64,000 nucleotides of DNA from Brevibacterium sediminis (lineage in GTDB: Bacteria; Actinomycetota; Actinomycetes; Actinomycetales; Brevibacteriaceae): the NCBI RefSeq assembly GCF_013623905.1, contig NZ_JABKDD010000013.1, forward strand, positions 31,826 through 95,825, given 5' to 3'. The notes beneath the pieces are model-generated. The model had not been told where the DNA came from. It did no database searches and saw nothing but the letters and a program-made list of their open reading frames with translations. Positions 19,921-28,575 of this stretch are shown piece after piece. The position numbers and the translations under genes were made by a program. Position 1 is the first letter of the stretch, and each line of letters starts with the position of its first letter.

Positions 19921-20610
19921 ATGGGCGAATTCGTTAGCAACGGGGATGATTGCTGTATGAGCGCGAAACGAAATGCAGCGTTTAGAGTGCCGATTCATGT
20001 AGTGCTTGCCGGTACTGATCGCTTGTCGACGTTGGTGCCATCAATTGTTCACTCGTTTGCCAGGGGAATGTCCGCGCCCGGAGCGAATCGAGTCATGTAC
20101 CGACCGACAGACACAGAGGACTCACGCAACTATGTCCATCAGGTCGCTGATGCCGAGGGATTGGCTTCTTTACTCCAGAGGCTGACTGGCATTGTAATCA
20201 TCACGGGACACGGCCGTCTTGATCGAGAAGATTGGGAACTCTGCATAGGAGACAGCTCAATCGATGTTGAGTCTTTGACGCAATCAGTTCCAGATGGCAC
20301 TGTCAAAGCCGACCTCTTGATTGTCGATGCCTGTTTCGCTGAAAGATCAAGAAGGTGCTGGCGGAGAGTTCTCCACAATGACGGTGTCTTGCTGACTGCA
20401 ATCGGTATTATTGAACTTAGATCAGCGGCGCAAGTCTACGTGGGACTTTTATCAGCAATTGCCAACCGTCCGGGCACCGCCCGGCCAACGCGAGAGTGCT
20501 GGGAATCCGCATTTCATGCGGTGGAGGAGTCGTTGAAAATTTATTCAGATATGGGTGGTGCAAAATTGCGTACGCGGGAACCGCCGTACTCTGCTTTCAT
20601 GCTCAATTAG
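19921..20610 (+). CDS. Orphan caspase-like (C14/CHAT clan) putative cysteine peptidase
   Basis: A 229-residue protein of unusual, AT-richer composition. Two blocks fit the caspase-fold catalytic dyad: TGIVIITGHGRLDREDW (hydrophobic strand then G-H-G, His 97) and KADLLIVDACFAERSRRCW (hydrophobic strand then D-A-C, Cys 138). Their spacing of 41 residues is as in small caspase-like domains. An early strand PIHVVLAGTD would be strand 1. There is no second recognisable effector or sensor domain, TM segment or signal. An internal ATG at 19957 is an alternative start. No partner gene is adjacent. Peptidase function is inference from the two motifs; they could also belong to an inactive homologue. 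Confidence 0.55.
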   Translation: MGEFVSNGDDCCMSAKRNAAFRVPIHVVLAGTDRLSTLVPSIVHSFARGMSAPGANRVMYRPTDTEDSRNYVHQVADAEGLASLLQRLTGIVIITGHGRLDREDWELCIGDSSIDVESLTQSVPDGTVKADLLIVDACFAERSRRCWRRVLHNDGVLLTAIGIIELRSAAQVYVGLLSAIANRPGTARPTRECWESAFHAVEESLKIYSDMGGAKLRTREPPYSAFMLN

Positions 20611-20711
20611 AAGGATAGAGTCTTCATTTGAAACCGAGTCGTTTTTCGCTTGTTCATCCCGTAGAAGCTCTCAACCCCAACCTTCGCCCGTTTAATAGCC
20701 GGATCGGTTAG

Positions 20712-20732
20712 CGGCGGTTAGCCCTGCCGCCG
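20712..20732 (+). terminator. Weak hairpin upstream of pabAB
   Basis: CGGCGG and CCGCCG form a 6-bp all-GC stem around a 9-nt loop, then TTATCGTT. It lies about 100 bp after the caspase-like gene. It may end that transcript; the U-tract is poor. Confidence 0.35.
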
Positions 20733-20880
20733 TTATCGTTATCGACGCGTCTTTCCCTTATAACATGGCTCTGGTTGTGTAGGTCCAATACGATTGGTGA
20801 TGTTCTGCTGAGATGCCGATTGCATACGCGGTTTTCGTAAGGCAGCCAGATAGTCGATCGTCGTGAGTGAGGAGGCAGGC

Positions 20881-23307
20881 GTGATCCGGACTCTGCTTAT
20901 CGACAATGCTGATTCGTTCACGCTTAACCTCTTCCACCTCCTCGCCGAGGTGAACGGGTGCGCGCCGACGCTCGTGCCCAACGACTGGGAAGAATTCGAG
21001 CTGAGCGTGCTCGACGAGTTCGACAATGTCGTCATCTCCCCGGGACCGGGAACTCCGGAGCGGCCGGCCGACTTCGGCATCTGCGCCGAGGTGATCGAAC
21101 ATTCCCCGATCCCGGTGCTCGGCGTGTGCCTCGGCCATCAGGGGATTGCTCATGTGCACGGAGGAACCGTGGTGCACGCTGCCGAGCCTCGACACGGTCG
21201 GGTCTCGGCGATCCGGCATACCGAGACCGAGCTGTTCGCCGGGATGACCTCGCCGTTTTCGGCGGTGCGGTATCACTCTCTCGCAGTGACGGACTTGCCC
21301 AATTGTTTGGAGGCGACAGCGTGGTCCGAAGACGGAGTCATCCAAGCGCTGCGGCATCGGACCAGGCCGCAATGGAGCGTCCAGTTCCACCCAGAATCAA
21401 TCGCCTCTGACGAGGCACGGACGCTGCTGCGGAACTTCGCCGAGCTGACTGAGGTGTGGAACCGGCACAATGAGCATGATCCTGACCGACTAGCTAGGGA
21501 GAAATGGGCCGGCGATGGAATTGGACCCGATTCCGACCTCCCCGCGGGGACGTGCGCAGGACTCAATCCGTCCCAATCGACTACCGATCTATTTGACTCT
21601 CGGCACCACTACATTCTCGACACCGATGTTCTCCCTCAAACAGTCTCCGACGAGCAACTGTTCATCGAATTCTTCGGTGATGAACCTGAGGCCGTTTGGC
21701 TCGACGGAAACTTACCTGGCAACGACTCGTCCCGGTTCTCAATCATGGGTGCGCCGACTGGGCCACGGAGCAGAGTAGCGACCGCCTCGGTGCCGGAAGG
21801 GAATGTCGAAGTTCGCTCGGCCAGTGGCGAATCAGAGAACATCATTCAGTCGTCCGGGTTCTTCGACTGGCTCGATGGTGAGCTCGCTGGCACGACTGTC
21901 TCAGTGTCAGGCACAGGAGTTGAACCGCCCAGCGCCGGATCCGAAATCCCCGATATGCGCGCGGACAGCCAAGACCTGCCGTTCGAGTTCCGGCTTGGGT
22001 GGGTCGGTTACCTCGGCTACGAGCTCAAGGCCGAGGTCGGCTCACCGAATCGGTACGAATCCGACTTGCCTGACGCCGTCATGATGTTCTTGGACCGCGC
22101 GTTGGTCATCGACCACGACACCGAGCGCATCCACCTTCTGGCGCTGCGTCGCGCCGATGACTCAGACGGCCAAGTAGCTAACCAGGTCTGGCTCGACCAC
22201 ACACGCACACGGATCGCATCGATCCCCACCGATGAAGTCAGTGGTGCTGACCAACGCCGGACCACCTCGGCGGAGGCCGACACCGCAACCCCAGAGGAAC
22301 GGCGCAATCCAACCCTCGAGGCACGCCACAGCCAGCAAGAATACCTCGACCTCATCGATCAAGTGCAAGAGAAGATCACCGATGGCGAGACCTACGAAGT
22401 CTGCCTGACGAACATGCTCGAATGCGCCGTCGATCCGCATGCGTCACCACTGGAGATGTATCTGCGGCTGCGTGAGGACAATCCGACGCCGTTCGGGGCG
22501 TTCATCCGCACGCGAGAGGCGGTGATTCTCAGCACCTCACCTGAGCGGTTTCTGCGGATTGGCGCAGACGGCCGGGTGGAGTCGAAGCCGATCAAGGGTA
22601 CTCGGCCCAGGGGAGCGAACCAGGCAGAAGACGAGGCGATCAAGGCTGAGCTGGCCGCCTCGGTGAAGGATCGGTCGGAAAATCTCATGATCGTCGATCT
22701 CGTCCGGCACGACCTCGGGCGCACGGCCGAGCTGGGATCGGTGCAGGTGGACACGTTGTTCGGGATCGAGTCGTATGCGACGGTGCATCAGATGGTCTCG
22801 ACGGTCAGTTCACGCTTGGCCGAGGATGCTAGCCCGGTGGCGTGTGTGCGGGCGGCGTTCCCACCAGGGTCGATGACTGGGGCGCCGAAGCTGCGGACGA
22901 TGACGACCATCGAAGAGCTCGAGGCCGGCCCGCGTGGGGTGTACAGCGGAGCAGTCGGGTATTTCTCGCTCGGCGGTGCCGTCGATCTCAGCGTCGTCAT
23001 CCGCACGCTCGTCGTTCAGGGTGAGACTCTGAGTTACGGGGTCGGCGGAGCGATCGTTGCGCTCTCGGATTCCGAAGAGGAGTACGAGGAGACAGTGGTG
23101 AAGGCGGCTCCGGTGCTGAGGTTGCTCGGTGGAGTGGAGTTCCCCGGCGAGGTTGTCGTTCATGCGGACGATCCGTCCGAACTGAGGACAAATAACCATT
23201 CAACTGAGCAGATTGGCGATGTTGGCTTCCACACCATGATTCCCGCCGAGGAGGCCGGACCGACCGATACGGCTGTGGCCGAATCTTCGGGTGGAGTTGA
23301 GCGATGA
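20881..23307 (+). CDS. pabAB: Aminodeoxychorismate synthase, fused PabA-PabB
   Basis: An 808-residue fusion for folate synthesis: chorismate + Gln to 4-amino-4-deoxychorismate. Residues 1-200 are the class I glutamine amidotransferase (LLIDNADSFTLNLF; oxyanion SPGPGTPERP; GVCLGHQG with the nucleophile Cys; VQFHPES with the His-x-Glu). About 250-760 is the chorismate-binding PabB part, with SPERFLRI, SKPIKGTRPRG (the PIKGT motif whose Lys marks PabB rather than TrpE), SENLMIVDLVRHDLGR and PPGSMTGAPKLRTM. I chose GTG at 20881 because GAGGAGG lies 7 nt upstream; a GTG 18 nt earlier is less well placed. pabC overlaps its end by 4 nt. Confidence 0.93.
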   Translation: MIRTLLIDNADSFTLNLFHLLAEVNGCAPTLVPNDWEEFELSVLDEFDNVVISPGPGTPERPADFGICAEVIEHSPIPVLGVCLGHQGIAHVHGGTVVHAAEPRHGRVSAIRHTETELFAGMTSPFSAVRYHSLAVTDLPNCLEATAWSEDGVIQALRHRTRPQWSVQFHPESIASDEARTLLRNFAELTEVWNRHNEHDPDRLAREKWAGDGIGPDSDLPAGTCAGLNPSQSTTDLFDSRHHYILDTDVLPQTVSDEQLFIEFFGDEPEAVWLDGNLPGNDSSRFSIMGAPTGPRSRVATASVPEGNVEVRSASGESENIIQSSGFFDWLDGELAGTTVSVSGTGVEPPSAGSEIPDMRADSQDLPFEFRLGWVGYLGYELKAEVGSPNRYESDLPDAVMMFLDRALVIDHDTERIHLLALRRADDSDGQVANQVWLDHTRTRIASIPTDEVSGADQRRTTSAEADTATPEERRNPTLEARHSQQEYLDLIDQVQEKITDGETYEVCLTNMLECAVDPHASPLEMYLRLREDNPTPFGAFIRTREAVILSTSPERFLRIGADGRVESKPIKGTRPRGANQAEDEAIKAELAASVKDRSENLMIVDLVRHDLGRTAELGSVQVDTLFGIESYATVHQMVSTVSSRLAEDASPVACVRAAFPPGSMTGAPKLRTMTTIEELEAGPRGVYSGAVGYFSLGGAVDLSVVIRTLVVQGETLSYGVGGAIVALSDSEEEYEETVVKAAPVLRLLGGVEFPGEVVVHADDPSELRTNNHSTEQIGDVGFHTMIPAEEAGPTDTAVAESSGGVER

Positions 23308-24158
23308 ACGTGTGGCTGTGGAATCAACAGGATCACCGTTTCGAGGAGCCTACGACGGACATCAGCTCATCGAAGCTGATGGCCGCCGATTCGTGGCTTG
23401 TTGAAGACGGGCGGGTACGAGCGTTCGACCTCCATCGGACACGGTTCGGTGATGCTGCTGCGCAGGTGGGGATGGGTGATGCGATCACCGACGATTTTTG
23501 GGCGGCAGTGGTCGAGAAGATCCCGGCGAAGGGGGAGTGGTTCCCGCGCGTAGATCTCCTCGATGTTTCTCCTGACGCCGAACGTGAGTTGGCATTCCGG
23601 TTGCGACCAGCACCGACTCGGACGCAGGAGTTGAAGGTTCTCATCCCGCCATATTCCGACCCGCGAATCACTCCGAATCGGAAAGGCCCGGACATCGCAT
23701 TGCTTGAGCGTGTGCGGACGGAAGCACGTGAGCAGTACGGCTGTGACGAAGTATTGCTCATCAATGGGGACGGGTACGTCATCGAGGGAGCGACGACGAG
23801 CCTGCTGTGGTGGGATGAAGAGACGCTCTGTGCACAGGACCCGGAGTTAGGCGCACTGCCGGGAGTCACCTCGGCGGTGATCCTCGAGGAGGCTCGCGCT
23901 CGGTCGGTTCCGATCGAGTTGCGGCGAGTGCGGCCCGAGGAGCTTATCGAGCACGAAGCATGGCTCGTCAACGCGCTCCACGGGATTCGGCGAGTGAGCG
24001 AACTCGTTGACGGGCGTGACCTTCACGACAGCGTGCAGCGCGGCGATGAGCCGAATCAGACTTGGGCTGAGCATCGAGGCGGGCCCCATGCGGATGCGGT
24101 CCGGCTCGGCCGTTGGCGTGAATGGTTGGAAACGATTAGGGTCGCTCCGGGCATGTGA
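23304..24158 (+). CDS. pabC: Aminodeoxychorismate lyase / class IV aminotransferase-fold PLP enzyme
   Basis: A 284-residue fold-type IV PLP enzyme. It contains DLHRTRFGDAA, KVLIPPYSDPR, NRKGPDIALLERVRTEAREQ (the Lys expected to hold PLP), and DEVLLINGDGYVIEGATTSL with the conserved E-x-T-S/T phosphate site. Together with the pabAB fusion (ATGA overlap) it completes 4-aminobenzoate synthesis by releasing pyruvate. The last residues run directly into a truncated ISL3 transposase on the other strand, so the native C-terminus may have been altered by the insertion. Confidence 0.88.
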   Translation: MNVWLWNQQDHRFEEPTTDISSSKLMAADSWLVEDGRVRAFDLHRTRFGDAAAQVGMGDAITDDFWAAVVEKIPAKGEWFPRVDLLDVSPDAERELAFRLRPAPTRTQELKVLIPPYSDPRITPNRKGPDIALLERVRTEAREQYGCDEVLLINGDGYVIEGATTSLLWWDEETLCAQDPELGALPGVTSAVILEEARARSVPIELRRVRPEELIEHEAWLVNALHGIRRVSELVDGRDLHDSVQRGDEPNQTWAEHRGGPHADAVRLGRWREWLETIRVAPGM

Positions 24159-24382
24159 AGGCTCCGGGCGATGTAGTTGGTCAGGTTGCGGAACCCGAGT
24201 GCGGAGCCCCGCAGGTGTTCGAGCCGTCCGTTGAGCGCCTCGGTCGGCCCGTTGCTGGCGCCGGGTCGTTCGAAGTAGGCGAGCACGTCAGCGGCTCGCT
24301 TCTCCAGGGTCCGGCCCAGGGTGGTGAGCTCGGTGAGCACCTTGGGGACGCCGGCGCTGAGGTCGGTGATCAGCTTCTCCAT
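24153..24382 (-). pseudogene. ISL3-family transposase, C-terminal remnant
   Basis: The minus strand encodes about 77 residues that match the end of ISL3 transposases: ELTTLGRTLEKRAADVLAYF, then ERPGASNGPTEALNGRLEHL and RGSALGFRNLTNYIARSL. Only the distal part of a protein that is usually above 400 residues is left. Its end is cut at the pabC stop codon, and no N-terminal part or inverted repeat is visible. It is a relic of an IS insertion beside the folate operon. Confidence 0.82.
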
Positions 24383-24694
24383 GAGTAGGAACCTCCGTCG
24401 TCGGGAGACCTCGACGTCTATCTGCGGACCGACGTGCCCGGCCGACCTACACCGTCATCTGGGAAGACCCCTGAAACGTCTTCGACGACGGGACCGGCGA
24501 GGAGGAGGGCGCGGTGAGCTAAAGGAATGGAGCTTGCTCGGCTTCGACGCCGCCGCAAGCTCCGGTGAAACGATCGGTACTGGTCGGTCGTCGTCGGTCA
24601 CCACCGGATGGCGGCGTCCCCATTCTCGGCGTTTGCGCAGGTCAGCGGTTCGTTCGCCCAGTGGGCGCATCAAGCGATAGACGCAAAGCCGACG

Positions 24695-24731
24695 TGATTA
24701 GGTCGTCGGTTCGATTCCGACAGGCGGCTCC
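24695..24731 (+). pseudogene. tRNA 3-prime remnant (tRNA-Thr-like T arm and acceptor)
   Basis: AGGTC, then GTCGG-TTCGATT-CCGAC (24705-24721), forms a perfect 5-bp T stem with a canonical T loop. It is followed by a 7-nt acceptor half AGGCGGC, a discriminator base and CC. The sequence is what the 3-prime half of an actinobacterial tRNA-Thr looks like. No D arm, anticodon arm or matching 5-prime acceptor (GCCGCCT) lies upstream, so the gene is incomplete. A 3-prime tRNA fragment of this kind is the usual footprint of an integrase attachment site. Confidence 0.6.
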
Positions 24732-24738
24732 GGCGAAA

Positions 24739-24772
24739 AGCCCCTGACCTGCGGAAACGCAGGGCAGGGGCT
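24739..24772 (+). terminator. Terminator following the tRNA remnant
   Basis: AGCCCCTG-A-CCTGCG / CGCAGG-G-CAGGGGCT is a 14-bp stem with one internal mismatch and a GAAA tetraloop, followed by GTTCGGTTCT. It lies 7 nt after the tRNA-like end, as a tRNA terminator would. Confidence 0.8.
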
Positions 24773-24988
24773 GTTCGGTTCTGGTGGTCGCGCGATGCGC
24801 TGGCCTCACGGCTCTGCCCGACACCGACGTCGCTCTCCTCTGCGACGGACCCCTCGCCGGCTGAGCGCTCGCGGCCGGCATCCTGTCCGTGTGCCGATAG
24901 GCCTCGCACCGCTCGGCAACGCAGCATGGCGTTGGGTCGCGACCTGGCCACGGCTCGGCGGGGCGCGATCGTCTCGTGCGTTGGCGGA

Positions 24989-25300
24989 CTACGGGAGCTT
25001 GGACGCGAGGACGTCGGCCGCCAGGATCTCGGGTGCTGCGCTGAGGAGGTGCTGGTTGGCCATCAGGGCTGCGACGATGGCGCCGTTGGCGTGGGCGTCG
25101 CGAGCGGCCTCGTCGGGGAATGCATCGAAGATCCAGAAAGTGTCGGCGTGGGTCCTGACCGCGAACCAGACAATCGTTCCTGTTTCTTCGTTGGCGAGTT
25201 CGACAGCGCCGGCGAGCAGATCGGCGAGCGCGTCGTGCTGGCCATCGGCCGCGACGATCTTGGCGACGAAGGCATACGGAAGTGATGCGGGTGTGGACAT
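24989..25300 (-). CDS. Antibiotic biosynthesis monooxygenase (ABM) domain protein, putative quinol monooxygenase
   Basis: A 103-residue ferredoxin-like-fold protein. AFVAKIVAADGQHDALADLL is the first strand and helix, NEETGTIVWFAVRTHADTFW the central strands, and FDAFPDEAARDAHANGAIVA the F-E/D-x-Y-x-x--A--H family signature, where the His is conserved. Such proteins work as cofactor-free monooxygenases on quinols or polyketides, or as heme-degrading relatives. GGAGAGTCC gives the RBS. It is divergent from the AraC-type regulator, which probably controls it. Confidence 0.8.
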   Translation of the reverse strand: MSTPASLPYAFVAKIVAADGQHDALADLLAGAVELANEETGTIVWFAVRTHADTFWIFDAFPDEAARDAHANGAIVAALMANQHLLSAAPEILAADVLASKLP

Positions 25301-25407
25301 GAGGGACTCTCCTTGACGTCGTGGTTCTTCGTGGGACGAGTTCAGCGTATGACGAGCGAGGGCCGGTGGGTAGTGGCGTATACGGCAGGATTGCTATTGT
25401 TTACGTC

Positions 25408-26349
25408 ATGCGTATTGGACTGATCGCGATTGACGGCTGCTTCGGTTCGGCTATCGCGTCGATCATCGACATCGTGCGGGTGGCCGACGGAGCCCGCGGC
25501 GATGTCGACCCGCGGATCGACCCGATCGAACTCGCCATCCTCGGACCGAAACGGCGAGTGACCACGACGGCATCGATGACCCTGTCGGTGGACCACCCGC
25601 TGTCGGAGTCCGCAGAGTTCGACGTGGTCGTCGTCCCTGCGCTTGGAACCCTTACGGCCGCCGCTACCAACGACGCCCTCCAGAGCCGAGATGCTCGTTC
25701 GGTCATCGCCTCGCTCGGGCGCCTCGACGAGGCGACCACCCGGATCGCCGCGGCGTGCACCGGCGTGTTCGCTGTCGCCGAGACCGGACGGATGCAGCAT
25801 CGGCGGGCGACGACCAGCTGGTTCCTGGGGCCGGAGTTCCTGAAGCGCTATCCGACCGTCGCCCTCGATCTCGACACCATGGTCGTGGTCGACGGGAACC
25901 TCGTCACCGCCGGCGCCGCGTTCGCCCACATCGACCTCGCGCTCTCACTCGTGCGATCGATCAGCCCCGACCTGGCCCAACACGTCGCTAAGCTCCTCAT
26001 CATCGACGAGCGCCCGTCGCAGGCGGCCTTCGTCGCCTACGAACATCTCCGGCACGAGGACCCGATCGTCGTCGCGTTCGAACGCTTCGTGCGCGCCCGC
26101 CTGGACGAACCGTTCAACGTCGCCTTCGTCGCGCAGTCGCTCGGCACCAGCCGGCGCACCCTCGAACGACGAGTCCGTGCGGCGCTCAACCTCACTCCGC
26201 TCGGCTTCGTCCAACGGCTTCGCATCGAACGAGCTCGGCACCTCTCAGCAACCACGGACCTCACCTCCGCCGAGATCGCGCTACGGGTCGGCTACGCGAA
26301 CGCCGAGACTCTGCGCTCCCTCCTGCGTAGGGAGCGACGCCGTTCCTGA
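25408..26349 (+). CDS. AraC-family regulator with DJ-1/PfpI-like domain (GlxA type)
   Basis: A 313-residue two-domain regulator. Residues 1-185 are a class I glutamine-amidotransferase-like DJ-1/PfpI domain, ending its core with RIAAACTGVFAVAETG (elbow Cys in ACTG). Residues about 215-313 are the AraC double helix-turn-helix: FVAQSLGTSRRTLERRVRAA, then LTSAEIALRVGYANAETLRS. The DJ-1 part acts as a sensor, not an enzyme, in most homologues. The ATG at 25408 is taken because the domain starts there; no close RBS is seen, so the transcript may be leaderless. Divergent from the ABM monooxygenase. Confidence 0.85.
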   Translation: MRIGLIAIDGCFGSAIASIIDIVRVADGARGDVDPRIDPIELAILGPKRRVTTTASMTLSVDHPLSESAEFDVVVVPALGTLTAAATNDALQSRDARSVIASLGRLDEATTRIAAACTGVFAVAETGRMQHRRATTSWFLGPEFLKRYPTVALDLDTMVVVDGNLVTAGAAFAHIDLALSLVRSISPDLAQHVAKLLIIDERPSQAAFVAYEHLRHEDPIVVAFERFVRARLDEPFNVAFVAQSLGTSRRTLERRVRAALNLTPLGFVQRLRIERARHLSATTDLTSAEIALRVGYANAETLRSLLRRERRRS

Positions 26350-26713
26350 CCTACGCCATGCCTGTAGCCGGTGTGCTAGTGCTCGACTGGAACCACCTCT
26401 CAGCACGTCGCGTCGACGCTCCTGCGTCGCCCCTGGACGACCCACTCGACACGCCCGCAGCACAGGCCATGTGACGTGTCCCGGCTTCCCGGACGGTCGG
26501 GGTTGGGTGGCTGTGATGTCGCTGCGTTCTCGTCGAGAGGATCAGCAGACCCGATCAGAGTCGATTGGGATAAGACGCGAAGGCGGTCAGGTCAGGGCGG
26601 CCGAAGCCGGCCAGCGGGGTAGCGTCGGACACTCCATTTGAAGGCGCACCGTTGTTGACCGATGCGTTTTGGCCCGTGGCGATCACCGTTCCGATCGTCG
26701 CAGTCTCCGATGT
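26350..26713. other. Intergenic stretch with no recognised feature
   Basis: 364 bp between the convergent AraC-type gene and the racemase. Open frames here have biased, low-complexity-like translations and overlap real genes. I see no convincing hairpin, repeat or RNA. Confidence 0.4.
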
Positions 26714-27427
26714 TCAATGCCGAATGGTTACAGGCTCGTCCGCCATTATCCACTCGACGATTGCGGCAACATGAGCATCGACCGAGTCGAGGGCCGGTAG
26801 GGGAGCGGTCTCCGGTGGGACTAACAGGCCGATCTCCGTACACGACAGGGCCACAGCGTCAGCGCCACGAGCCTTGAGGTCGTTCATGATTTCGACGTAG
26901 CGGGCTCGGGAGGCATCGGTGAACTTCCCTTGGGTGAGTTCATCCCAGATAATCTGATCGACCTCGAGGCACGTTGCCTCATCCGGTACCAGAGTCTTGA
27001 TGCCCTGCGCTTCGAGCCGGCCCGTGTAGAAATCCTCCAGCATGGTCCATCGGGTGCCCAGAACGGCCAAAGTTGAGTATCCCTGTCGCTTCGCCATCGT
27101 CGCGATCGAATCGACCATGTGAATGAGAGGCGCATCGACTGAGGCCTCGATCGCCGGGGCGCACTTATGCATGAGATTGGTGGCAATCGCGACAGCTTCG
27201 GCGCCGCCATCGACTAAACGCTGCGCCGTCGCCGTCAGGGATGCATCATTACCTGCCCAATCGTTGGCCTCCTGCAGCTCCCGGATGTCCGCGAAGTCGC
27301 ACGAGTCGAGGAGGATCTGCGCGGAATGATGACCGCCGAGCTTTTTGGCCACGGCATCGTTGATCTTCGTGTAGTACTCGATGCTCGAATGCCAGCTCAT
27401 TCCACCCAGCAGACCGATCCTGCGCAT
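26714..27427 (-). CDS. Aspartate/glutamate racemase family protein
   Basis: A 237-residue member of the PLP-independent Asp/Glu racemase superfamily. It starts MRRIGLLGGMSWHSSIEYYT, the conserved GxLGGMsxxsT-like start. The first catalytic site region reads EAVAIATNLMHKCAPAIE and the second DAVALSCTEIGLLVPPE, which carries the second Cys. At the first position the residues are N-L-M-H-K, as in broad-specificity YgeA-like racemases where a Thr replaces Cys; here that position is Leu, so activity needs care. RBS GAGGAGTGGGAG precedes the ATG. Divergent from the LysR/TRAP operon. Confidence 0.78.
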   Translation of the reverse strand: MRRIGLLGGMSWHSSIEYYTKINDAVAKKLGGHHSAQILLDSCDFADIRELQEANDWAGNDASLTATAQRLVDGGAEAVAIATNLMHKCAPAIEASVDAPLIHMVDSIATMAKRQGYSTLAVLGTRWTMLEDFYTGRLEAQGIKTLVPDEATCLEVDQIIWDELTQGKFTDASRARYVEIMNDLKARGADAVALSCTEIGLLVPPETAPLPALDSVDAHVAAIVEWIMADEPVTIRH

Positions 27428-27537
27428 ACTCCCACTCCTCAAATCAGCACCTAAGTCACGACGATTACTTCCAGTGTGGTGCGCATCATCTGCCTCCGGT
27501 AGACCCAGTCCGCTCTGCTCTGACATAAGCTGGACTT

Positions 27538-28575
27538 ATGGCTACAGTCTTCGAACAGGCTCTCGACCTCGGCGAGCCCAAACGCCTCCTCATCTTCGGC
27601 GCCATCGCCGAATCCGGCAGCATCGGCGCCGCCGCCCGTGAACTCGGCTGGTCCCAACCAGCACTGTCCCAACACATGAACGCCCTCGAAAGGGACCTCG
27701 GCGTCACCCTCTTCGACCGCACCCCACGCGGAATCCGACTCACTACCGCCGGCCAGCTCGCCCGCATCCGTGCCAACGAGGTGGCCGCTTCGGTGACGGG
27801 ACTGCGCAGTGACCTCGCCAAAGCCTTCGGCCTCGGCGGACGCAATGTGCGTCTTGCGGGATTCCCGAGCTTCGTCATCGGACCGCTCGCCGCAGCTCTC
27901 GGTCGACTCGAGGCAAACGCAGGCACACAGACTGACTCACCACTTCACCACTCATACGAAGTCTCCGAAGCTGAACCGCCCGAAGCGCTTCGCCTGCTCG
28001 ACGACGGTGCCATCGACATCGCCTTTCTTTTCCATCATGAAGACGAAGCCCCACCCGAGCTGGCCGGCCACATGACCGTCGACCTCGGCGCCGACCACCT
28101 CGACCTGCTCGTACCCGAACGCTGGAACCGAGCCGGGCAGATCCAACACCTCAATGATGTCGCCGAACTGCCGTGGATCATGGGATGCGTGCGGTGCCGA
28201 TCCACCGCCGAACGCCTGTGCCGAACTGCCGGCTTCGAACCCCGCACTCGGCACATCACCGATAACCCCGGCGCCATCCAATCGCTGGTCTCCAACGGCC
28301 TAGGTGTCGCACTGCTCCCTCGCAGCGCCCGCCGCTACTCCCAAATCCCAGGCATTGATCCCATCGCCCTTGCCGAGGCCGGCGCTCGTCGCGTCACCGC
28401 GATGATCCCCGACGGCCTGGCGGACGCCTCAGAAGTGGTCGACCTGATTGATGCGCTGCGAGCCTCCGACGTCACAGGAGGTGGGCCAGGTGCCGCAACC
28501 GGGTCCGAGGAAGCAGAAGCCACAACTCGTGCACGCGCCACCGGCACCTCGACCGACGGCTACGGTGACTCGTGA
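27538..28575 (+). CDS. LysR-family transcriptional regulator
   Basis: A 345-residue LysR protein. The N-terminal helix-turn-helix (about 12-75) contains LLIFGAIAESGSIGAAAREL and GWSQPALSQHMNALERDLGV with TLFDRTPRGIRLT. A periplasmic-binding-like effector domain follows (about 98-300; VRLAGFPSFVIGPLAAALGR). The last 35 residues are a Thr/Ala-rich tail. Unusually it is co-directional and 1 nt overlapping with the TRAP genes it probably governs, so it would be made with them. It is also divergent from the racemase and may control both sides. Confidence 0.85.
   Translation: MATVFEQALDLGEPKRLLIFGAIAESGSIGAAARELGWSQPALSQHMNALERDLGVTLFDRTPRGIRLTTAGQLARIRANEVAASVTGLRSDLAKAFGLGGRNVRLAGFPSFVIGPLAAALGRLEANAGTQTDSPLHHSYEVSEAEPPEALRLLDDGAIDIAFLFHHEDEAPPELAGHMTVDLGADHLDLLVPERWNRAGQIQHLNDVAELPWIMGCVRCRSTAERLCRTAGFEPRTRHITDNPGAIQSLVSNGLGVALLPRSARRYSQIPGIDPIALAEAGARRVTAMIPDGLADASEVVDLIDALRASDVTGGGPGAATGSEEAEATTRARATGTSTDGYGDS

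Larger units (their letters stand above)
24383..24988. other. Gene-poor mosaic stretch
   Basis: Apart from the tRNA remnant and its terminator I see no credible coding region here. The segment 24383-24690 directly behind the ISL3 fragment has no frame with protein-like composition and is probably leftover mobile DNA. The open frames over 24642-24951 are antisense to the tRNA-like sequence and are not genes. Confidence 0.5.

Noticed and set aside
24640..24735. A complete tRNA gene
   Set aside because: Only the T arm and 3-prime acceptor can be folded. No anticodon loop, D arm or 5-prime acceptor GCCGCCT is upstream.
24642..24951. Minus-strand frames containing CRNRTDDLITSA-like sequence
   Set aside because: This string is the translation of the tRNA antisense strand, a known source of false proteins.
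26177..26641. A 154-residue plus-strand frame between the AraC-type and racemase genes
   Set aside because: The first half overlaps the AraC HTH in another frame and the remainder has Arg/Ser-rich, unstructured composition and no RBS.
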